Of a stretch of DNA of 64,000 nt, positions 17,968 to 27,016 are shown one piece after another; positions within the stretch are counted from its first letter, which is position 1, and each line of letters starts with the position of its first letter. The translations under genes and the position numbers were made by a program. Location: positions 496,001 through 560,000 of the forward strand of contig NZ_JAEUAK010000001.1 of the NCBI RefSeq assembly GCF_019511345.1, written 5' to 3'. This stretch comes from Rhizobium mesosinicum (GTDB taxonomy: Bacteria > Pseudomonadota > Alphaproteobacteria > Rhizobiales > Rhizobiaceae). The notes under the pieces are model-generated. The model saw only the letters and a list, made by a program, of their open reading frames with translations. It made no database searches and was not told the origin of the DNA.

Positions 17968-19434
17968 TTAGACAGCCTGCTTCAGCGCCGCCTTTTCGAC
18001 GCGAAGCTCCTCGATCGAGCGGACATTGCGGCGCGCAGCCCCTTCCCACTCTCGCGTCTTGACCTTGGAGTTTGCCAGCCTCTCCTTGGCGGCAGGAACG
18101 GCATCAGCATATTGCGGCAGCCAGCGGGCCTGAGCAACGACCATCTCGTCGACCATTTGCCAGACCTCTTCCGGCGTCGAGACGGCACCGACCAGCGGAT
18201 CGTGCAGGACGGCGAGCTTCAGGAGATCGATATCGCCGGAAATCGCCGCATGCACCGACATGCGCTGGACATTGATCGACGAGATGCAGGTCGCCGCGCA
18301 GGCTTCTGGAATGGTGATACCGGAGACCATGTTGATGCCGAAGCGATCGACGAAGCCGGGCGACTCGATGATCGCGTCGGATGGCAGGTTGGTGATGACA
18401 CCGGTGTTCTTGACGTTGAAGTGACCGCGATAGACCCGACCGGTTTCCAGCGCCTCTAGAATATGGCTTGCATGTTCGTTGGAGCGCTTGGCCGGATCGA
18501 TCGGCTTTTCGGCCGAAGCGAGGAATTGCGGGAATTCCGTCTCGAACCAGTTGCGGGTCTCGGTCGAGTGACGCAGATAGCCGCCGGTCTCGCCATGGAT
18601 CCAGTCCGACATATCGATCCAGCGGGTGATTTCGTCCGGCCGCTTGCGATACCAGGGCAGATATTCGGAGAGATGGCCGTTGCTTTCCGTCGAATAGACG
18701 CCGAAGCGCTTCAAGACGTCGATACGCAGCTTCTCCTGCTGCGAATAGACAGGGTGCGCCTCGAAAGCGGCGACCAGTTCGTCCTTGCCGATCTTGCGGC
18801 CATTGAGCCGCAGATCGACGAACCAGGTCTGGTGATTGATGCCGGAGCAGATGTAGTCAAGCTCGCTCTGCGACTTGGCGCCCAGTACTTCGGCAATCTG
18901 TTCGGCGCCATGTTGGACACCGTGGCAGAGGCCGACCGTATCGACCTTGCCATATTCGATGGCCGCCCAGGTGTTCATCGCCATCGGATTGGCATAGTTC
19001 AGGAACTTCGCGCCCGGTGCTGCGACCTCGCGGATATCCTTGCAGAAATCGAGAATGACGGGGATGTTGCGCTGACCGTAGAGAATCCCGCCCGCGCAGA
19101 TCGTATCGCCGACGCACTGGTCGATACCGTATTTCAGCGGAATTCTGATGTCGTCGGCATAGGCTTCCAGCCCGCCGACGCGCACGCAGCTGATGACATA
19201 GCGCGCGCCTTCCAACGCCTTGCGGCGATCTGTCGTGGCCGTCACCTTCGTCGGCAGCTTGTTCGACTCGACGATCTTGTCGAGGATTGCCTTGATCATC
19301 TGGAGGTTATGCTCGCTGAGGTCGGTCAGCGCGAATTCGATGTCCTTGAATTCCGGCACGCAGAGAATGTCCGTGAACAGCTTCTTGGTGAAGCCGACGC
19401 TGCCCGCACCGATAATAGCGATTTTGAAACTCAT
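17968..19434 (-). CDS. agaL1: GH4 alpha-galactosidase AgaL1
   Basis: A 488-residue GH4 enzyme and first gene of the agp operon. The Rossmann motif IAIIGAGSVGFTKKLFTDIL opens the protein; NYANPMAMNTWAAIE, GLCHGVQHGAEQIA and SGINHQTWFVDLRL supply the cofactor, metal and substrate segments. It is related to but clearly distinct from the second copy at the operon end (10328-11692), so the two may differ in chain-length or linkage preference. ATG 19434 follows GAGGTGAAGGAT; longer in-frame extensions to 19497 have no ribosome site. It faces agpT across about 210 bp. Confidence 0.87.
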   Translation of the reverse strand: MSFKIAIIGAGSVGFTKKLFTDILCVPEFKDIEFALTDLSEHNLQMIKAILDKIVESNKLPTKVTATTDRRKALEGARYVISCVRVGGLEAYADDIRIPLKYGIDQCVGDTICAGGILYGQRNIPVILDFCKDIREVAAPGAKFLNYANPMAMNTWAAIEYGKVDTVGLCHGVQHGAEQIAEVLGAKSQSELDYICSGINHQTWFVDLRLNGRKIGKDELVAAFEAHPVYSQQEKLRIDVLKRFGVYSTESNGHLSEYLPWYRKRPDEITRWIDMSDWIHGETGGYLRHSTETRNWFETEFPQFLASAEKPIDPAKRSNEHASHILEALETGRVYRGHFNVKNTGVITNLPSDAIIESPGFVDRFGINMVSGITIPEACAATCISSINVQRMSVHAAISGDIDLLKLAVLHDPLVGAVSTPEEVWQMVDEMVVAQARWLPQYADAVPAAKERLANSKVKTREWEGAARRNVRSIEELRVEKAALKQAV

Positions 19435-19648
19435 ATCCTTCACCTCGATCCGATCAAATGCTAGGCAGAAAGAAGGCAAAGGAGGGCCAGGCAGCACGCT
19501 TGCGCATGTCGGCTAAAAATACCGAAAAACGATGCTTGCGTTCCTCCCGGCCGTTCTTTCGACCGCAATCTCTTCCTCTTGTGGGAGCGGATTATGCGCA
19601 TATTCGCAAGAGCGGCCAGAGAAGGATTATGCTTTCGAGGGTAATTTT
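19435..19648. promoter_or_regulatory. Divergent agaL1-agpT control region
   Basis: About 210 bp separate the two divergent genes and must hold both promoters and the activator sites. CTTGCG is repeated at about 19498-19503 and 19538-19543, 40 bp apart, and ATTCGCAAG near 19603 is an inverted relative. Direct repeats of this sort are typical AraC-family targets, but assignment as AgpT sites is only a suggestion. Confidence 0.4.
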
Positions 19649-20524
19649 GTGCTGCATGATTTGATCGCCAACGGCCAGTCGATGAGAACCGTTTCGCTGC
19701 CGCGCGGACGCCAGCGTCTGCATGCGATGCCGACAAGCGCCGGTTACGAGGTTCGTGAAAACGAGACCTATGATTGGGACGGCAGAAAGCGCGGTCTGAC
19801 GCCCTTCACGGTGCTGCAACATACGATCAGCGGCACTGGCCGCCTGCGCTACCAGAATCGCAATTACAAGCTCCAGAGCGGCGACACGATGATGGTGCTT
19901 GTGCCGCACAATCACCGCTACTGGCTCGAAAAAGGCGAGCGTTGGGAGTATTTCTGGATTTCGATGAATGGCGAGGAGACGCTGCGCATCCACAAGATGG
20001 TGCTGGCGCTCGCCGGTCCGGTCCTCAAACTGCAGCAATCAACCATCGACCATCTGGCCGATTGCAGCCTGCGCCTCGTCAAAGGCGCAAATACGCCGGG
20101 CGCGGCCTCGTCGATTGCCTATGAGGCGGCGATGGCTCTTTACGACGATATTTTCGGCTCTTCCGCGTTCATGGCCGAGCAGAGCGCCATGCAGCCGGTG
20201 ATCGATCATATCAATGCCAATCTGGAAAAATCGCTGCCGGTCAGCGAGCTCGCAGCGATTGTCGGCCTTAGCCGCGCACACTTCTCCCGCAGCTTCGCCG
20301 ATAGCGAAGGTATCCCGCCGGCCGAATATGTACTGCAACAGCGCTTGCAGCGCGCCGCAAAACTGTTGACCAAGGCGGATTTCCTGCCGGTCAAGGAAGT
20401 CTCGATCATGTGCGGCTTCGAAGACGCAAACTATTTCGCCAAGGTCTTCCGGCGCGTTTATGGCATCACGCCGACCGAATTTCGCACGACCGGCATGTAT
20501 GCGAGCATCGGCCGCAGTCGGTAG
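19649..20524 (+). CDS. agpT: AraC-family transcriptional regulator AgpT
   Basis: A 291-residue regulator. The N-terminal half is a cupin-like sugar-sensing domain (GRLRYQNRNYKLQSGDTMMV, then HNHRYWLEKGERWEYFWISM). The C-terminal 100 residues carry two HTH motifs (VSELAAIVGLSRAHFSRSFA and VKEVSIMCGFEDANYFAKVF) ending in the AraC signature YGITPTEFRTT. GTG 19649 is proposed because GAGGG lies seven bases upstream; ATG 19682 is an alternative and the open frame extends back to 19532 without a ribosome site. By synteny it is the activator of the agp operon, induced by alpha-galactosides. Confidence 0.82.
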   Translation: MLHDLIANGQSMRTVSLPRGRQRLHAMPTSAGYEVRENETYDWDGRKRGLTPFTVLQHTISGTGRLRYQNRNYKLQSGDTMMVLVPHNHRYWLEKGERWEYFWISMNGEETLRIHKMVLALAGPVLKLQQSTIDHLADCSLRLVKGANTPGAASSIAYEAAMALYDDIFGSSAFMAEQSAMQPVIDHINANLEKSLPVSELAAIVGLSRAHFSRSFADSEGIPPAEYVLQQRLQRAAKLLTKADFLPVKEVSIMCGFEDANYFAKVFRRVYGITPTEFRTTGMYASIGRSR

Positions 20525-20686
20525 GTTCGACTGGAACGAAGCGTCTCGCGCGAGCGGTAAAAGCCGATTTCGGCAAAGCATTTGGGGATTGTTAATCAGA
20601 GGTACCTAATATAGAATCCCGACGCGCCGAAGTTGCACTATAGTTGGGTTCCACGGTTTAGGATTCAACTGGAGAAAGCCTTGGAT

Positions 20687-22339
20687 ATGCGAAGGAACCG
20701 TGCGGCTCGCTCGCCCCTCGAAGATACAGAGGCAAAAGCTCTGCGCCCCGTGGACAGGCTGTTGTTCTTCGATCGCGACTTTAATCCAGTCGAGGATTTG
20801 CTAGGCAATGCGCTGCCTGCTGCGGTCAAACCGGCGGCGTCGTTTTGGGAGCATTTTCCAGAGTTAGACAAGTCTGAAATCATGCTTGCCGTTCGTTCGA
20901 TCGGCGACACTGCCCAACCCTTGCTTATCTCACCGGATCCGGGCACTCCAGGATCGCACGGCATCACGATATACCGGATCGGAGACTTGTTTGCTGTCGT
21001 TCGATCTGAGGAACGGAGTGAGGAGGACCTTGCAACCCTCTTGCATCTGGCCACTCACGATCCGCTGACCGGGCTTCCGAACCGACGCCAGTTCAGTGAC
21101 GATCTCGCCACCTCACTGCGCGAGACGGCTACTTCGGACGAAGCTCTCTCTCTGATGCAGCTCGACCTTGACGATTTCAAACCTGTAAACGACACGCTTG
21201 GGCATCCAGCTGGCGACAAGCTTCTCCAGCTTGCCGCGAGCCGCATTCAAGGGTGTCTTACCAGCGACGACAGAGCCTACCGGCTGGCAGGTGACGAATT
21301 CATGGTTATTTCCATGGGCTCGGGGCATCCTGCAAAAGGACACCGGCTGGCAGAAACTCTGGTTGATGCGTTCAAAAAGCCATTCACGATAGACGGCATC
21401 GCGCTATTCGTCGGTGCAAGCATCGGCACATCTGCTGCTCCGCAGGACGGAATAAGTCCAGAGCAGCTCATGAAGGCGTCTGACGTCGCACTTTATGCGG
21501 CGAAGAAAGAAGGACGCGGCCGCGCAAAATCCTTCGATCCCTCAATGCTCGAGTCGCTGGAGCAACGCGAGCTTCTGCGCCGCAGCTTACGCATGGCCCT
21601 CGCCCAGCAGCAATTCTTCATCGAGTACCAACCCATCGTCGAAAGCGGCCGCATTTTCGGTTTCGAAGCGTTGCTGAGATGGCGCCATCCTTTGCTTGGA
21701 ACGATTACCCCGGCGGCCTTCATTCCAATGGCCGAAGCCGATGGATTGATGCCGGAAATAGGGGCCTGGGTTTTGGAGCAGGCATGTCGCGAGGCGATGA
21801 AGTGGCCACAGAACTACACCGTCGCTGTCAATTTATCGGCCGCCGAATTCTTGACAAGCGGCCTCACCGACCGGGTATCCCATACTCTCGATTTAGTCGG
21901 ATTGCCCCCCGACCGTCTGGAACTTGAGATAACGGAAAGCGTACTGCTGGAGCGAACCGTCAACAACATCGACACGCTTAATACTTTGAATGTGCTCGGG
22001 ATACGGATCTCGCTTGATGACTTCGGAACCGATTATTCCTCCCTCAGCTATTTGAAGACATTCCCCTTCGACACGATCAAAATCGACAGGTATTTTATCA
22101 CTGATCTCGAAAGCGACCTGAAAAGCCAGGCAATCGTCCGCTGCATCGTTAATCTCGCACATGACCTCCAGATGCGGGTAACTGCCGAAGGGGTCGAGAC
22201 CCCTGAGCAGGCGAAATGGTTACGCAGCATCGGCTGCGACAGGCTTCAGGGCTATTTGATCAGCAGGCCGCTTTCGGTTGAGGCGATTGGCGAGTTCGTC
22301 ACCCAGGCCGAGACATCATTAGGCCAGATGCTGCCATAG
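20687..22339 (+). CDS. GGDEF-EAL cyclic-di-GMP signalling protein
   Basis: A 550-residue cytoplasmic protein with an N-terminal region (1-110) resembling a small PAS-like sensor, a GGDEF domain (about 115-280) and an EAL domain (about 300-550). The GGDEF signature reads AGDEF (201-205), a variant known in active enzymes, and the inhibitory RxxD site is LTSD, so product inhibition should be lost. The EAL half keeps EALLRW, NLSAAEF, ELEITES, LDDFGTDYSSL, KIDRYF and TAEGVET, all expected of an active phosphodiesterase. ATG 20687 follows GGAGAAAG by eight bases. It lies 67 bp before the partner-switching operon on the same strand and may be cotranscribed. No membrane segment is seen. Confidence 0.85.
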   Translation: MRRNRAARSPLEDTEAKALRPVDRLLFFDRDFNPVEDLLGNALPAAVKPAASFWEHFPELDKSEIMLAVRSIGDTAQPLLISPDPGTPGSHGITIYRIGDLFAVVRSEERSEEDLATLLHLATHDPLTGLPNRRQFSDDLATSLRETATSDEALSLMQLDLDDFKPVNDTLGHPAGDKLLQLAASRIQGCLTSDDRAYRLAGDEFMVISMGSGHPAKGHRLAETLVDAFKKPFTIDGIALFVGASIGTSAAPQDGISPEQLMKASDVALYAAKKEGRGRAKSFDPSMLESLEQRELLRRSLRMALAQQQFFIEYQPIVESGRIFGFEALLRWRHPLLGTITPAAFIPMAEADGLMPEIGAWVLEQACREAMKWPQNYTVAVNLSAAEFLTSGLTDRVSHTLDLVGLPPDRLELEITESVLLERTVNNIDTLNTLNVLGIRISLDDFGTDYSSLSYLKTFPFDTIKIDRYFITDLESDLKSQAIVRCIVNLAHDLQMRVTAEGVETPEQAKWLRSIGCDRLQGYLISRPLSVEAIGEFVTQAETSLGQMLP

Positions 22340-22406
22340 CGAAGAACCGGTTTTTCGCCGTGCTTTATCTATGGCATGCATTAACCTGGCGCCTGAGGCA
22401 AAACGA

Positions 22407-22919
22407 ATGGAGGATGTATTGGAGGAGGAAGCATCCAGCGTCGATGACCATGCATTTGCGCCTATGGTATCGCTGGAAATGAGCATCGGGATGTTCAAAT
22501 CCCAATGGCAGTTTTGCGACAGGATCACTGAATATCTCTCAGACATTCTCGGCCAAGGTCGCAGCGATCCGGCCCGCTACTCCAATTTTCTTTCCGTTGC
22601 GACGAACGAGCTCGTTGAGCTCGCCTTCCGTTCGACGAGCGCGTCGGGCAAGATAAGTTTCGATCTCTGCCGGAGCCCGACATTCAATCGGCTGAGGATT
22701 GCTTTCCCCTGCGAGAAAACGGACGAGGACACGAGTGCGAGAGCAAGCGAAGGCCAGCCGGTTCCCGGTGCCGGGTCCGAATTCTTGCTGAAGTCCGATG
22801 GGGAGGTTTTGCTCAACGATTTAGCGGCAATATTCCGCGCCGCCATCCGAATTGAGACAGACGGCGCGCTCGGGGTGCGAATCATCGCGGATTTTCCCTT
22901 GAACGAGGACTTCCGATGA
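22407..22919 (+). CDS. Degenerate HATPase-like switch protein (slr1658-like)
   Basis: A 170-residue protein with no confident database-style name. Residues 57-100 align by eye with the HATPase region of the intact homologue at 26449: ATNELVELAFRS here against SNELIENAVKF there. The Asn that binds Mg2+ in the N box is Leu, and no glycine-rich G box is present (only GALGVR at 153-158). It therefore probably cannot bind ATP normally and may act as a scaffold or pseudo-kinase for the STAS-like domain of the next gene. ATG 22407 follows GAGG by eight bases; an in-frame ATG at 22371 lacks a ribosome site. It overlaps the next gene by four bases. Confidence 0.6.
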   Translation: MEDVLEEEASSVDDHAFAPMVSLEMSIGMFKSQWQFCDRITEYLSDILGQGRSDPARYSNFLSVATNELVELAFRSTSASGKISFDLCRSPTFNRLRIAFPCEKTDEDTSARASEGQPVPGAGSEFLLKSDGEVLLNDLAAIFRAAIRIETDGALGVRIIADFPLNEDFR

Positions 22920-24088
22920 GCCTGCTCCCCCTACCCTTTGCTGTTCATTTTGACCCGACAAATCAGGAGCTGGTGCTCTCTGGCAAGATGCGGCCCGAAA
23001 GCGCCGCTGCGATTGCCGATGCGCTTGAGCTGGTGCGGCAAAGTCTGGAAAAATACAGCGGCGTCGTTTACCTCAACGCCAAACGCCTGACACACATCAA
23101 CATGACCGCTTTCGCGGCGCTGTCCGACGTTCTCAAGGCAAGCTGCCGGAAAAACCCGGAACGGAAGATCGTCATCATTACGTCGAGTGTCGTGGCATGG
23201 TCGACCTCGTTATTCCAAACGCTGGCGGCGGCAGAACCGAACCTGTCTGTCGAAGTCTACGATTCGGCATTCTATCCCGGCCAGACTTTTGTGGAGGACG
23301 AGACTTTCATTCCCATTCTGCGCACCCAGACGAAATTGACATGGAGGCATGAACGGGAACTGTTGCCTCGCCACGGCATGCGCAACGGTCTTGTCGTCGC
23401 GGATATCTGCTGCGGAATTGGTGATTTCGCGGCCTTGGTTCAGCGGGAATTCGCACCGACGCGCCTCGTCGCGCTGGACCATTCCGTGCGCAGCCTCGAA
23501 TATGCTCGCCGGGTCGCTGCTGACTTCAACCTGCAGGCTATCGAATATACTTATGGCGATGCCTCGCAAATGCTCCTGCGAGACAATCAATTCGACTTTG
23601 TGACCTGCCGACATTCGCTGCAGATTTTCGACCGTCCCGAGATGCTCCTGCGGGAGCTGCACCGCATCTGCAAACCCGGTGGCCGCGTCTACATCACCAA
23701 CGAAAAAAATTCCCATTGTCTGGGCGAGCCGCATGCGGAAACAATAAAATGGACCTACGAGGAAGTCGCCAAACTGTTCAGGCACTTCGACATGGATGTC
23801 GAGATGGGGCCCAAAAGCCGGCATCTCCTCGCCGATGCCGGGTTCGATGACATCAAGGTCGATTGCTTTATGGTAACGAACCTTGACGGAGATCCTCAGG
23901 ACTTCGCAGATATGATAGAAGCATGGGAAAATGTTTACGCGGGTGAGATGGCCGTGCGACGGGGCGATTCATTGGATTTCATTCGCAGGTTCCGGCAAGG
24001 ATTCAAAGACCACGTCTTTGCCGCTCTTCACCCTAAGGGTTACGCAGGCTGGCCGATCTGGGCCGCTTCCGGCCGAAAGCCGCTGTAA
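22916..24088 (+). CDS. STAS-like domain fused to a SAM-dependent methyltransferase
   Basis: A 390-residue two-domain protein. Residues 1-116 resemble the STAS antagonist at 27017: VVYLNAKRLTHINMTAFAAL matches VTFNLTGLEFLNSSGINLLA, and the following WSTSLFQTLAAAEPNLSVEV matches its WQAKSLPNLKKLHPLLDLRL. The phospho-acceptor Ser position holds Thr64. Residues 140-390 are a class I methyltransferase of the UbiE-like type, with motif I VADICCGIGDFA (161-172), acidic loop LVALDHS, QFDFVTCRHSLQIF and LHRICKPGGRVYIT. The methyl acceptor is unknown. Coupled by ATGA to the HATPase-like gene before it and by TAATG to the phosphatase gene after it. The fold assignment of the N-terminal domain is inferred by eye. 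Confidence 0.7.
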   Translation: MSLLPLPFAVHFDPTNQELVLSGKMRPESAAAIADALELVRQSLEKYSGVVYLNAKRLTHINMTAFAALSDVLKASCRKNPERKIVIITSSVVAWSTSLFQTLAAAEPNLSVEVYDSAFYPGQTFVEDETFIPILRTQTKLTWRHERELLPRHGMRNGLVVADICCGIGDFAALVQREFAPTRLVALDHSVRSLEYARRVAADFNLQAIEYTYGDASQMLLRDNQFDFVTCRHSLQIFDRPEMLLRELHRICKPGGRVYITNEKNSHCLGEPHAETIKWTYEEVAKLFRHFDMDVEMGPKSRHLLADAGFDDIKVDCFMVTNLDGDPQDFADMIEAWENVYAGEMAVRRGDSLDFIRRFRQGFKDHVFAALHPKGYAGWPIWAASGRKPL

Positions 24089-26445
24089 TGGAAGGAAGAT
24101 CATCGAATAGACCGGTCAGGCTAGGCTCGTTTCGGGCAAAGTTCATCCTGGTCGTCGGTGGCGCTGTTCTCTTTGACTTGCTGGTAAGCGGTGGACTGGC
24201 ACTTTGGAACGTTCAGAGGCTGTCGCGCGACGCGACGCTTGAGGTCGGGCAGGGTCTTGAAGCTGCGAGCCAGGAATACGTCCGCACATATGCTGATTCT
24301 ACCGCAGCACAGGTGAGTTTACTCCTGCGGCAGGTCCATAACGATGTCAGCGCCCTAGCAGGCGTGCTCCAGGCACAGATCGACGACCCAGAGCGCAATA
24401 CTGAGGTCGGCGCGGCGGTTTCTCGTACATCTCCCGGCAGCGTCAGCCTCTCTTACGATCAGAACGGCAAGTGGGCTCAGAACGCTCCCGGCGCCGCATC
24501 GGTCGTCAGCGTCTGGGGTTACCTGCTCGAACAGGACCATAAGCCAAAACCGGACGTCGAGACCGATATTCAGACGAGCGCGGTTCTCGACCTTGTCGCA
24601 CCGAGCTTGCTGCAACATGGTTCTTCAAAACTGCAGATGTACTATATCGGACCTAAAGAACGGCCAATCTTCCGGACGGCGCCTTATACCGACCAAGCTC
24701 AGACCTTCGACCGCCTTTATCCGGGCCACAACGAGGCGGATTTCTGGGACTTCTTTTTTCCCGGACTTTATGAGTCCTGGCAGGGGTGGGCTCGGGACAG
24801 CAAAACGCGACCGGTCGCGGACGATATAACCCAGACGGCGCCATATACGGATGCAATTACCGGCAAGCTGATCGTAAGCTTCTTTCATCCGCTGTGGACA
24901 GCCGACAGGAAGGATGTCGCCGGAACCGCAGGCGCGGATATCACGCTCGACCAGCTCGCTCAGATCGTCGAAAATGTGAAAGTTGCCCAATCCGGCTTCG
25001 GATTTCTCGCAATGTCGGACGGAAACGTTGTGGCGATCAACGGCACGGGTGAGAAAACTCTCGGTCTCAGTTCTGCGAGCGATACCGGCGGAACCGGAGT
25101 GACCGGACTGCAGCGCTCGCTGAAGCGAAGCTCTCAGCCTGCAATAGCGAGCCTGGCTCTCGACCGCGAACAGGGCATCCAACATTTGTCGTTGCAGCAG
25201 GACGGCCACGAAGTCCCATATATCGTTATCGTCAAGAAACTTCCTGCGACCAACCTCTGGTCCACGGGGCCGGTTCGGCAAGAGGCGATGTCGCTCGGAG
25301 TAGTTGTGCCCGAACGCGAAATCGACGCCTCCCTCTATGCAGCCCAGGCGAAGATTTCCGACGCGACGAACCGGATCGTAATCTACCAAATTCTGGCGAT
25401 CTTAATGTCGCTGCTCGTGGTGACCATTGCGGTCTTTGCGGCATCGAAACGAATAACGAGTGGAATCAGCGCACTTGCCGATGCCGCCAAACGGATACAG
25501 GCGAAGGATTATTCGGTCAGGGTGGCCATAGCAAGCAAAGACGAAGTCGGCCAGGCCGGCGAAGCATTCAACCGCATGGCCGAACAGATCAGCTATCACA
25601 CGGAAAATCTCGAGCAACTCGTCGAGGAGCGAACCGCTCAGATCGAAGATGCAAAGGAGGAGATTTCGACACTGAATGCACAGCTCCAGCGAGAAAACCG
25701 ACGCCTCGGAACAGAGCTGGCCGTTGCCGAACGGATCCAACTCATGGTCCTTCCGCTGCATCAGGAGCTCGAGGCGTTTCAGACCCTCGAGATAGCGGCC
25801 TATATGAGACCTGCCGAAGAAGTCGGTGGCGATTATTACGACGTGCTGACGAGCGGGAGCCGGCTGAAAATCGGCATCGGCGACGTCACCGGACACGGAC
25901 TCGAAAGCGGCGTGCTGATGTTGATGGTTCAGTCCGTAGCCCGTGCTCTGCACGAAGCAGGCAACACCGATGCTGTCAAATTTCTCACAGACCTGAACAG
26001 CGCCCTGTTTAAAAACATCGTGCGAACCAAAATCGACAAGCATCTCACTTTGGCGTTTCTCGACTACGACGGAAAGGAAATGGTCCTGTCGGGACAACAC
26101 GAGGAAGTTGTCGTCGTGCGGGCGAACGGCGAGATCGAGCTTATCGACACGATGGATCTGGGGATACCGATCGGGCTGGAAGCCGATATTTCCTCGTTCG
26201 TCAAAACCCATGCAATAGCCTTCGAGAAGGGCGACATCATCCTCTTGCATACGGACGGCGTAACGGAAGCCGAAAACGACGACGGAGAATTGTTCGGCAT
26301 GGAACGACTTTGCCGGGAAGCGCGTCGCTTGAAAGATCAGAGCGCTGACAAAGTAGTTTCTGAAATTGTGGCAGCATTAATGCTCTTTATCGGCGCCCAT
26401 AAGATACACGACGACATCACGCTTCTCGCAGTGCGACATAGGTGA
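24088..26445 (+). CDS. Membrane Cache-HAMP-SpoIIE protein phosphatase
   Basis: A 785-residue sensor phosphatase. Membrane segments are at about 18-40 (FILVVGGAVLFDLLVSGGLA) and 429-452 (RIVIYQILAILMSLLVVTIA). The roughly 370 residues between them are a periplasmic double-Cache-type sensor. A HAMP domain follows (455-505), then a coiled coil (505-550) and a PP2C-type SpoIIE/RsbU domain (about 555-785). Metal-binding residues are seen in EEVGGDYYDVL, IGIGDVTGHGLESG, LLHTDGVTEAEND and DDITLLAVR. It should dephosphorylate a STAS antagonist, probably the product of 27017 and perhaps the STAS-like domain of 22916, in response to an external signal. The signal is unknown. Confidence 0.88.
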   Translation: MEGRSSNRPVRLGSFRAKFILVVGGAVLFDLLVSGGLALWNVQRLSRDATLEVGQGLEAASQEYVRTYADSTAAQVSLLLRQVHNDVSALAGVLQAQIDDPERNTEVGAAVSRTSPGSVSLSYDQNGKWAQNAPGAASVVSVWGYLLEQDHKPKPDVETDIQTSAVLDLVAPSLLQHGSSKLQMYYIGPKERPIFRTAPYTDQAQTFDRLYPGHNEADFWDFFFPGLYESWQGWARDSKTRPVADDITQTAPYTDAITGKLIVSFFHPLWTADRKDVAGTAGADITLDQLAQIVENVKVAQSGFGFLAMSDGNVVAINGTGEKTLGLSSASDTGGTGVTGLQRSLKRSSQPAIASLALDREQGIQHLSLQQDGHEVPYIVIVKKLPATNLWSTGPVRQEAMSLGVVVPEREIDASLYAAQAKISDATNRIVIYQILAILMSLLVVTIAVFAASKRITSGISALADAAKRIQAKDYSVRVAIASKDEVGQAGEAFNRMAEQISYHTENLEQLVEERTAQIEDAKEEISTLNAQLQRENRRLGTELAVAERIQLMVLPLHQELEAFQTLEIAAYMRPAEEVGGDYYDVLTSGSRLKIGIGDVTGHGLESGVLMLMVQSVARALHEAGNTDAVKFLTDLNSALFKNIVRTKIDKHLTLAFLDYDGKEMVLSGQHEEVVVVRANGEIELIDTMDLGIPIGLEADISSFVKTHAIAFEKGDIILLHTDGVTEAENDDGELFGMERLCREARRLKDQSADKVVSEIVAALMLFIGAHKIHDDITLLAVRHR

Positions 26446-26448
26446 GAC

Positions 26449-27009
26449 ATGAGATCGACGGTCTACGGTATCGAACCCCTGGCCGGCGTCAGCCTGGATC
26501 CTGGTACTCGCCTTATTTTAACCGATGGGCCGCTTCAGCTCGGATGGAAGCATTCAGGAATGACCTCTGACTTCATAGCGGAAGTCATGTCTCTTCCATA
26601 CTCCCGTTCAAGAAAAGACTATGTTCTGGCGCATCACGACATTGGATACCTCAGCAATGAACTCATAGAAAATGCCGTCAAGTTTCGACAGGCCGGTGAA
26701 ATCCTTATCGAAGCCTGCATATTCGACGAACTTTTTTTCATAAGAGTGAAGAACCTGATCGATGGCGCCGCCTCGATGCGCTTTCAGCAACTGCTGGATC
26801 ACATCCAATCGAAAAACGCAGAAGAACTGCTTCTCGAGCAGATCGAAATCAATGCAATGTCGGCAGGAAGCGGTTCGGGTCTGGGTTTGCTTACCCTTCT
26901 CAGCGACTATAGTGCAAAAATGGCATGGGCATTCGATGAGGATGATGACGAGCATATCATACTGACGACGACTGCGGCCGTGACGATGCCGCCCTCCTCC
27001 AATTTGTGA
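26449..27009 (+). CDS. HATPase-fold switch kinase (slr1658-like)
   Basis: A 186-residue protein with the two hallmarks of GHKL ATPases: an N box NELIENAVKF (70-79) and a G box AGSGSGLGL (139-147). This size and pairing with a downstream STAS protein match the family named after cyanobacterial slr1658, thought to act like anti-sigma kinases. It should phosphorylate the Ser of the STAS protein encoded just downstream. The start follows the phosphatase stop by three bases. No sigma factor gene is adjacent, so its sequestered target is not evident; it may be the methyltransferase or the GGDEF-EAL protein. Confidence 0.75.
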   Translation: MRSTVYGIEPLAGVSLDPGTRLILTDGPLQLGWKHSGMTSDFIAEVMSLPYSRSRKDYVLAHHDIGYLSNELIENAVKFRQAGEILIEACIFDELFFIRVKNLIDGAASMRFQQLLDHIQSKNAEELLLEQIEINAMSAGSGSGLGLLTLLSDYSAKMAWAFDEDDDEHIILTTTAAVTMPPSSNL

Positions 27010-27016
27010 GCGAAGA

